IMG/VR virus record: IMGVR_UViG_3300025671_000459
Span: 1 to 25,632 of that record
DNA: 25,632 bases
Source of the DNA: a virus
Strand: one strand, 5' to 3'
Part shown: piece by piece, positions 22,757 to 25,632 of the stretch
Position numbering within the stretch: the first letter of the stretch is position 1
Layout of the letters: each line of letters begins with the position of its first letter
Position numbers and translations under genes: made by a program
Notes under the pieces: model-generated
What the model saw: the letters and a program-made list of their open reading frames with translations, nothing else
The model's database searches: none
Told to the model about the DNA's origin: nothing

Positions 22757-23348
22757 ATCTTGGTAACACCCTATATCCACTAATCCCATTATCATTTAAC
22801 TCGATCTTTAAATCGTATCTAGCAATATCTGCATGCTTATCCTTCACTAAATCCATATCAATAATTTCCTTGATATCGTAACGGTATACCTTGCAACTAC
22901 TCCCCATACGTATAATGGAATTGCCACCAGTAATAAACTTGCAATTATTACCAGCAATCAATGTTCCCATCCCCAATACCTCGATTACACAACAATCCTT
23001 TACCTTACCTTTGGAATTATGACCAACTGTCATTTCAACATTGCTTCCAACATTAAATACGGAATCATCCCCAGATACACACTTTACATTATCAAACGCT
23101 CGTATATCACCATGATTACCAATTTTTATCTCGTTATCCGATAAACCACGAACCGTAATGTTATCCCCAGCCGAAATATAACACCCTCCACCAACATAAA
23201 AAGATACCCCATCTATGCCATGAAAATAACACTGTATATTACTTTCCTTGGTTCGCAATACCTTGCTATTCTCATCCCATTGAAATAAATCTAAGTCTAA
23301 TAACTGGTTATTCTTATGGATTCGCTTTTGAACTTGTTGTTTATTCAT
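22746..23348 (-). CDS. Beta-solenoid protein with Gly/Asn-rich repeats
   Basis: 200 residues from the ATG at 23348, chosen over the ATG at 23357 because AAGGA lies eight bases upstream of it. After 40 residues of mixed sequence, residues about 45-150 are a run of short strands and turns built on x-x-x-G-x-x-C/N-x-I/V, for example YISAGDNITVRG, IKIGNHGDIRAF, FNVGSNVEMTVGHNSKG, LIAGNNCKFITGG and IIRMGSSCKVYRYD. The repeat length is about 10-12 residues. This is the look of small right- or left-handed beta-helices common in phage early regions, and of bactofilin-like or pentapeptide-type mimics. Cys residues recur at turn positions. The end (residues 160-200) is not repetitive. Function unknown; DNA mimicry or protein scaffolding would be guesses. 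Confidence 0.7.
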   Translation of the reverse strand: MNKQQVQKRIHKNNQLLDLDLFQWDENSKVLRTKESNIQCYFHGIDGVSFYVGGGCYISAGDNITVRGLSDNEIKIGNHGDIRAFDNVKCVSGDDSVFNVGSNVEMTVGHNSKGKVKDCCVIEVLGMGTLIAGNNCKFITGGNSIIRMGSSCKVYRYDIKEIIDMDLVKDKHADIARYDLKIELNDNGISGYRVLPRYGY

Positions 23349-23754
23349 TTCCTGCATCCTTAAAAATATTGTTGTATTTAATATATATCTGCCCTATATC
23401 CTCAATTTCACGTAACGCGTTATAAACAAGGAATGGGGCAAGGTTTGATTTCCATTTATAATAATGAAAAATACATTTGCTATCACTTAATTGCAAACCC
23501 ATGCTATATAAAATCCTAGCAATCTCCTTTTTAACCCCATCCCCCTCTATATCAATCCCTAACCCCTCTAAATACTTAATGCCTTCACCATTATCGGATA
23601 TAACAAGTGAACGTGAACTATCGTCAGTCTCTCTTATATATAAATTCCAATTAGTCCCATAAAGATTTTCCAGCTTATACGCATCCTTATCTTTGGTTGT
23701 CTTTATTTCATGTCTTGACCCTATAATATACATATACTTTTCAATTAGTTTCAT
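23341..23754 (-). CDS. DUF1828-like protein
   Basis: 137 residues from the ATG at 23754, chosen because GGAG lies six bases upstream; the frame extends six codons further. The middle has SSRSLVISDNGEGIKYLEGL, followed by GIDIEGDGVKKEIARILYSM and GLQLSDSKCIFHY, then a helical end (NLAPFLVYNALREIEDI). The order strand, S/L-x-D-x-G-x-x-x-x-x-L-x-x-x-G-I, helix, strand and C-terminal helix is like DUF1828, a family of unknown function found in bacteria, plasmids and phages. It overlaps the coiled-coil gene before by 14 bases and the solenoid gene after by 8 bases. It is likely co-translated with both. Confidence 0.55.
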   Translation of the reverse strand: MKLIEKYMYIIGSRHEIKTTKDKDAYKLENLYGTNWNLYIRETDDSSRSLVISDNGEGIKYLEGLGIDIEGDGVKKEIARILYSMGLQLSDSKCIFHYYKWKSNLAPFLVYNALREIEDIGQIYIKYNNIFKDAGNE

Positions 23755-24022
23755 TATTAACTCCATGTACAATTCCTAGTTTTAGTATTTGATCGTTTAG
23801 TTTTACTTGTAAGCTGTTTAACTCTTTTTCTCGTTTATTCAAGTATTCTTCTCTAATCGCCATTTCATCTTTCATTTCTGCGAAATAATCTTTTGCGTGC
23901 TTAGATTCGTAAAACCTTTGATACATATCTGATTCTTGTCTAACCTTTATATCCCTTATTAACCTTCTTTCTTCCCTCTTTAACTCTCTTACCTTTTTAA
24001 AAATCTTAAATATTAATTTCAT
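23741..24022 (-). CDS. Small coiled-coil protein
   Basis: 93 residues, nearly all one charged coiled coil (LIFKIFKKVRELKREERRLI, then AIREEYLNKREKELNSLQVK). It starts with an amphipathic, basic helix that could touch a membrane or DNA. There are no membrane spans. The ATG at 24022 overlaps the upstream stop as ATGA and has GGAGG ten bases upstream. Not recognised as a family. Confidence 0.6.
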   Translation of the reverse strand: MKLIFKIFKKVRELKREERRLIRDIKVRQESDMYQRFYESKHAKDYFAEMKDEMAIREEYLNKREKELNSLQVKLNDQILKLGIVHGVNNETN

Positions 24023-24225
24023 TTTTTAAGTGCCTCCATGCATTTTTTACATTCTTGTTTCGTAAGTTTCCCATCAAATGGACGGCCTATGATTTTCTCA
24101 ATTAAATGCATATGACGGATATAGTTTTTTCGTACAGTCTCATTCTGGTGATAACTAATATTTGGATTACACGCTCTGTCTCTATGTAAAATTCTGTTTA
24201 TTCCTGCTGATTTATTTACTCTCAT
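24019..24225 (-). CDS. Small hypothetical protein, basic, with C-terminal CxxC
   Basis: 68 residues. The sequence is rich in Arg, His and Asn (RILHRDRACNPNISYHQNET) and ends GRPFDGKLTKQECKKCMEAL. The Cys pair C-x-x-C at the end, plus two His and one Cys further up, could bind zinc. ACAGGAGG stands before the ATG at 24225. It overlaps the previous gene by 14 bases and the next by four. No known family. Confidence 0.6.
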   Translation of the reverse strand: MRVNKSAGINRILHRDRACNPNISYHQNETVRKNYIRHMHLIEKIIGRPFDGKLTKQECKKCMEALKK

Positions 24226-24409
24226 TTATTTTCCTCCTGTGTTTTTTTTTAAATCTATTTACTGCCTCAGATAACGTACAATCTGTATAGTATCCTGTTA
24301 AAGATTTCTTAGTATTTGGGTTAAACGAAAAACAGCATATCTCGCCACTGTTGGTATAAGTTGCCATCATCTTGTCATCACAATAAAATTCCCTTATTTC
24401 AATTTCCAT
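24212..24409 (-). CDS. Small hypothetical protein
   Basis: 65 residues with a beta-rich start (MEIEIREFYCDDKMMATYTN, then GEICCFSF), a possible small helix (LSEAVNRFKKKHRRK) and a basic end. Three Cys are in the first half. The strand-strand-strand-helix layout suggests a compact fold, but no family was recognised. GAGGAAAATAA precedes the ATG at 24409, and it starts at the base after the upstream stop. Confidence 0.55.
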   Translation of the reverse strand: MEIEIREFYCDDKMMATYTNSGEICCFSFNPNTKKSLTGYYTDCTLSEAVNRFKKKHRRKINESK

Positions 24410-24784
24410 TTATTTTCCTCCAATCAATTCTTCACCCCTCAATATTTTTAAAAGAATTTCATCATGGCCTTCCTTTGCTTCCTTTAAAGAAGCGTATCTT
24501 TTCTGGTACCCGTTATAATCCCTTTCACTACTAGAAATCAGTGTGATAAAAATTGAATGGCTTATTGAATCTTGAGGATTAAATAAAGATACTGTTGAAA
24601 TTACATAGGTACTGCATAATTCATCCATCGGCAAACCCCATTCGTATGCCAAAATAAACTCATCATGTTTAACCTTATCAAAATTATCCAACTGGCATTC
24701 TGGGTCTACTTCTATGTATTCACCATAAGAACACCCAATAAACTTATTTTTATTTTTGTCATAGTAAAAATATGTATCTGTCAT
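24410..24784 (-). CDS. Hypothetical protein
   Basis: 124 residues, not recognised. It begins with Tyr/Lys-rich strands (YFYYDKNKNKFIGCSYGEYI), has a middle with hydrophobic strands (TYVISTVSLFN, SIFITLISSSER), and ends in a helix (ASLKEAKEGHDEILLKILRG). It is acidic overall. The ATG at 24784 follows the upstream stop directly (TAAATG); GAGG is 11 bases before. It could be an anti-host factor, as are many early phage genes, but nothing in the sequence shows it. Confidence 0.55.
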   Translation of the reverse strand: MTDTYFYYDKNKNKFIGCSYGEYIEVDPECQLDNFDKVKHDEFILAYEWGLPMDELCSTYVISTVSLFNPQDSISHSIFITLISSSERDYNGYQKRYASLKEAKEGHDEILLKILRGEELIGGK

Positions 24785-24997
24785 TTATTTATTTGCCTCG
24801 ACGCTCTTAGCCCAGCACTCCACCATTTCGATTCTCAATCCCATACTTACATATTCAAAAGCATCAATATCACTCCTCAACGCCTCCAGAACCACCTCAG
24901 GGTCATTACTAAGTTCATAACTTGCATAACGCAACAACAGCCCACTCGCCCTCACCGCTTTCAGTATTTCTTCCTTTGTGCTCTCGTCGTCAATCAT
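24785..24997 (-). CDS. Small helical hypothetical protein
   Basis: 70 residues from the ATG at 24997, which has GGAG six bases upstream; a TTG four codons further up (25009) is the alternative. The protein is acidic and helical (DDESTKEEILKAVRASGLLL, VVLEALRSDIDAFEYVSMGL). No family is recognised. It sits between two small early genes, 20 bases from the first one. Confidence 0.6.
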   Translation of the reverse strand: MIDDESTKEEILKAVRASGLLLRYASYELSNDPEVVLEALRSDIDAFEYVSMGLRIEMVECWAKSVEANK

Positions 24998-25017
24998 TTT
25001 TTGCTCCAATCAATTCC

Positions 25018-25200
25018 TCATAACTCGTATATCTTATTAATTAATACATCACCCATCTCACTAGACCCCCCAGATAACAACGCCTTAAATAAAATATTAA
25101 CCTCGTAGTCCATTGGGCATATAGTCCACCTAGTTGACCATCCACCACCACGATTACTGTCTATTGCTACCATTACCTTCCCCTTAGTTTTTTTAATCAT
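25018..25200 (-). CDS. First gene of the early operon, small hypothetical protein
   Basis: 60 residues. A perfect AAGGAG stands six bases before the ATG at 25200. The protein has a basic start (MIKKTKGKVMVAIDSNRGGG), then WSTRWTICPMDYEVNILFKA and a hydrophobic end. It has no known motif. As the gene nearest the control region to its right, it is probably the first one transcribed after infection. Small proteins at this place often act on the host. Confidence 0.6.
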   Translation of the reverse strand: MIKKTKGKVMVAIDSNRGGGWSTRWTICPMDYEVNILFKALLSGGSSEMGDVLINKIYEL

Positions 25201-25233
25201 TTATTTCTCCTTTACTTCCAATTTAATTTTTTT

Positions 25234-25250
25234 TAGTGGGGATAGTGGGG
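25234..25250. repeat. Two TAGTGGGG direct repeats, 9-base period
   Basis: TAGTGGGG occurs at 25234-25241 and 25243-25250, separated by one base. With the G5 tracts at 25283-25293 they make four G-runs of four or more on the plus strand within 60 bases. They may belong to a terminase-binding region beside the possible packaging site. Confidence 0.5.
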
Positions 25251-25282
25251 TTCGTAATAATAACAGCCGCCGTCAAAAATTT

Positions 25283-25303
25283 GGGGGTGGGGGACCCTCC
25301 CCC
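25283..25303. other. G/C-tract near-palindrome, possible cos or packaging site
   Basis: A G5-T-G5-A-C3-T-C6 block forms a stem (GGGGGTGGG against CCCTCCCCC, one T-T mismatch) with a GGA turn. It is flanked by AAATTT on one side and GGTTTT on the other, in otherwise A+T-rich DNA, and no T-run follows on either strand, so it is not a terminator. GC-tract blocks like this are often seen at or near cohesive ends of phages. The role here is inferred. Confidence 0.4.
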
Positions 25304-25413
25304 CGGTTTTCCTGAGCACAATTACTACTACAATGCCTACTGTCTATATCCACTATATAATTAAATCGTTCTTTACCTAATTAAATATATAACAATGGCT
25401 AAGCAATTGCAAT

Positions 25414-25501
25414 ACCTATTTAATGATAACTTGAAATAAAATTATATCGATCGGTTAGCATTCATACAAAATGAGGCTAACATTTTAGGGACCTATTTAA
25501 T
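25414..25501. repeat. 11-base direct repeat ACCTATTTAAT flanking the early promoter
   Basis: ACCTATTTAAT is present at 25414-25424 and again at 25491-25501, 77 bases apart, one copy on each side of the leftward promoter. Paired sites on both sides of a promoter suit a looping repressor or an initiator protein, but the short length makes chance possible. Confidence 0.45.
25441..25481 (-). promoter_or_regulatory. Leftward early promoter with operator-like inverted repeat
   Basis: On the minus strand TTGTAT (25469-25464) is followed by a 17-base spacer and a perfect TATAAT (25446-25441). GTTAGC at 25454-25459 and GCTAAC at 25476-25481 are exact inverted copies 16 bases apart; one arm lies in the spacer and the other just upstream of the -35, so a bound repressor would block the polymerase. 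This is the most likely promoter for the genes from 25200 on. Confidence 0.6.
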
Positions 25502-25523
25502 TTTAAGTTATTTAACTAAATTT

Positions 25524-25548
25524 ATACATACAATGTATGTATTATAAT
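25524..25548 (+). promoter_or_regulatory. Odd palindrome (operator-like) abutting a TATAAT box
   Basis: ATACATACA-A-TGTATGTAT (25524-25542) is a perfect palindrome with 9-base arms and one central base, typical of a dimeric repressor operator. It ends at the first base of TATAAT (25543-25548), which reads as a -10 box on both strands as it lies in ATTATAAT. No good -35 is seen at 17 bases on either strand. It could control rightward transcription beyond the window. Confidence 0.5.
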
Positions 25549-25632
25549 GTGTATGACGTGTGTTGTTGGCGTGCGGAAGGCCATGTTCGGGATTCCGAAA
25601 TCCACCCTTACCCAGCCCCAATAACGGTATTC

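Larger units (their letters stand above)
25201..25632. other. 432-base non-coding control region
   Basis: No convincing gene is seen on either strand. From left to right it holds: two TAGTGGGG repeats (25234-25250), a G/C-tract near-palindrome (25283-25303), an A+T-rich stretch with an 11-base direct repeat (25414-25424 and 25491-25501), a leftward promoter with operator-like inverted repeat (25441-25481), an odd palindrome next to a TATAAT box (25524-25548), and a GC-richer edge (about 54% G+C over 25551-25632). The leader from the promoter to the first gene is about 240 bases. Confidence 0.75.

Noticed and set aside
25547-25624. 25-codon plus-strand frame with GVRKAMFGIPKSTL, similar to a Pipsqueak-type helix-turn-helix
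   Set aside because: It stops after 25 codons, its ATG overlaps the TATAAT box and no ribosome binding site is present. The likeness is probably chance, or a worn fragment at most.
25560-25632. tRNA-like end (GTTCGGGATTCCGAA)
   Set aside because: The hairpin has a 5-bp stem, but no acceptor, D or anticodon arms can be drawn around it.

Overview
The window is about 25 kb of a tailed double-stranded DNA phage (or prophage) genome with a short-tailed, podovirus-like virion. It is rich in A+T, and every convincing gene lies on the minus strand, so transcription runs from the right end of the window to the left. Genes are tightly packed, with many ATGA, TAATG and 8 to 14 base overlaps and strong AGGAGG-type ribosome binding sites. 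That fits a phage of a Gram-negative host. The structural genes are a mix: a P22-type portal, gp10-type tail stabilisation protein and gp7-type ejection protein are combined with a capsid and cement pair that resembles Bordetella phage BPP-1. The host cannot be named from sequence alone; an aquatic proteobacterium is only a guess.

Layout in the direction of transcription. (1) 25632-25201 is non-coding regulatory DNA. It holds a promoter with a perfect -10 and an inverted repeat across it, an 18/19-base palindrome beside a TATAAT box, an 11-base direct repeat, a G/C-tract near-palindrome that may be a packaging or cohesive-end site, and a GC-richer right edge. (2) 25200-22388 holds nine small unrecognised early-type genes, including a coiled-coil protein, a DUF1828-like protein and a glycine/asparagine-rich beta-solenoid protein. 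(3) 22374-21643 encodes a small serine recombinase. (4) 21622-17562 is the packaging module: a 64-residue protein in the usual place of the small terminase, the large terminase and a P22-like portal with a His-rich N-terminal extension. (5) 17537-17422 is a promoter-like site followed by an intrinsic terminator, which splits packaging from head genes. (6) 17368-14777 is scaffold, capsid, cement protein and a small head protein. (7) 14774-8189 is a head-tail connector with an inserted sugar-binding-like domain, a 1013-residue tail fibre, a small tail-associated protein, the gp10-like protein, a small protein and a GNAT acetyltransferase. (8) 8187-3561 holds three internal or ejected virion proteins. 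(9) 3555-1622 holds three very basic microproteins (two only 31 and 50 residues), membrane and coiled-coil proteins, and a permuted papain-like hydrolase; this is the most likely lysis region. An intrinsic terminator lies at 2209. (10) 1501-1 begins what looks like a DNA-metabolism module: an unknown helical protein, an iron-sulfur PD-(D/E)XK nuclease of the Cas4/RecB type and a partial gene running off the left edge.

Together the genes give a nearly complete packaging, head, tail and ejection set. No replication proteins, repressor, DNA polymerase, tRNA, reverse transcriptase or CRISPR array were seen. The main points for follow-up are the portal's three GHxH motifs, the beta-solenoid early protein, the promoter-terminator unit between portal and scaffold, the early control region, and the recombinase beside the terminase.
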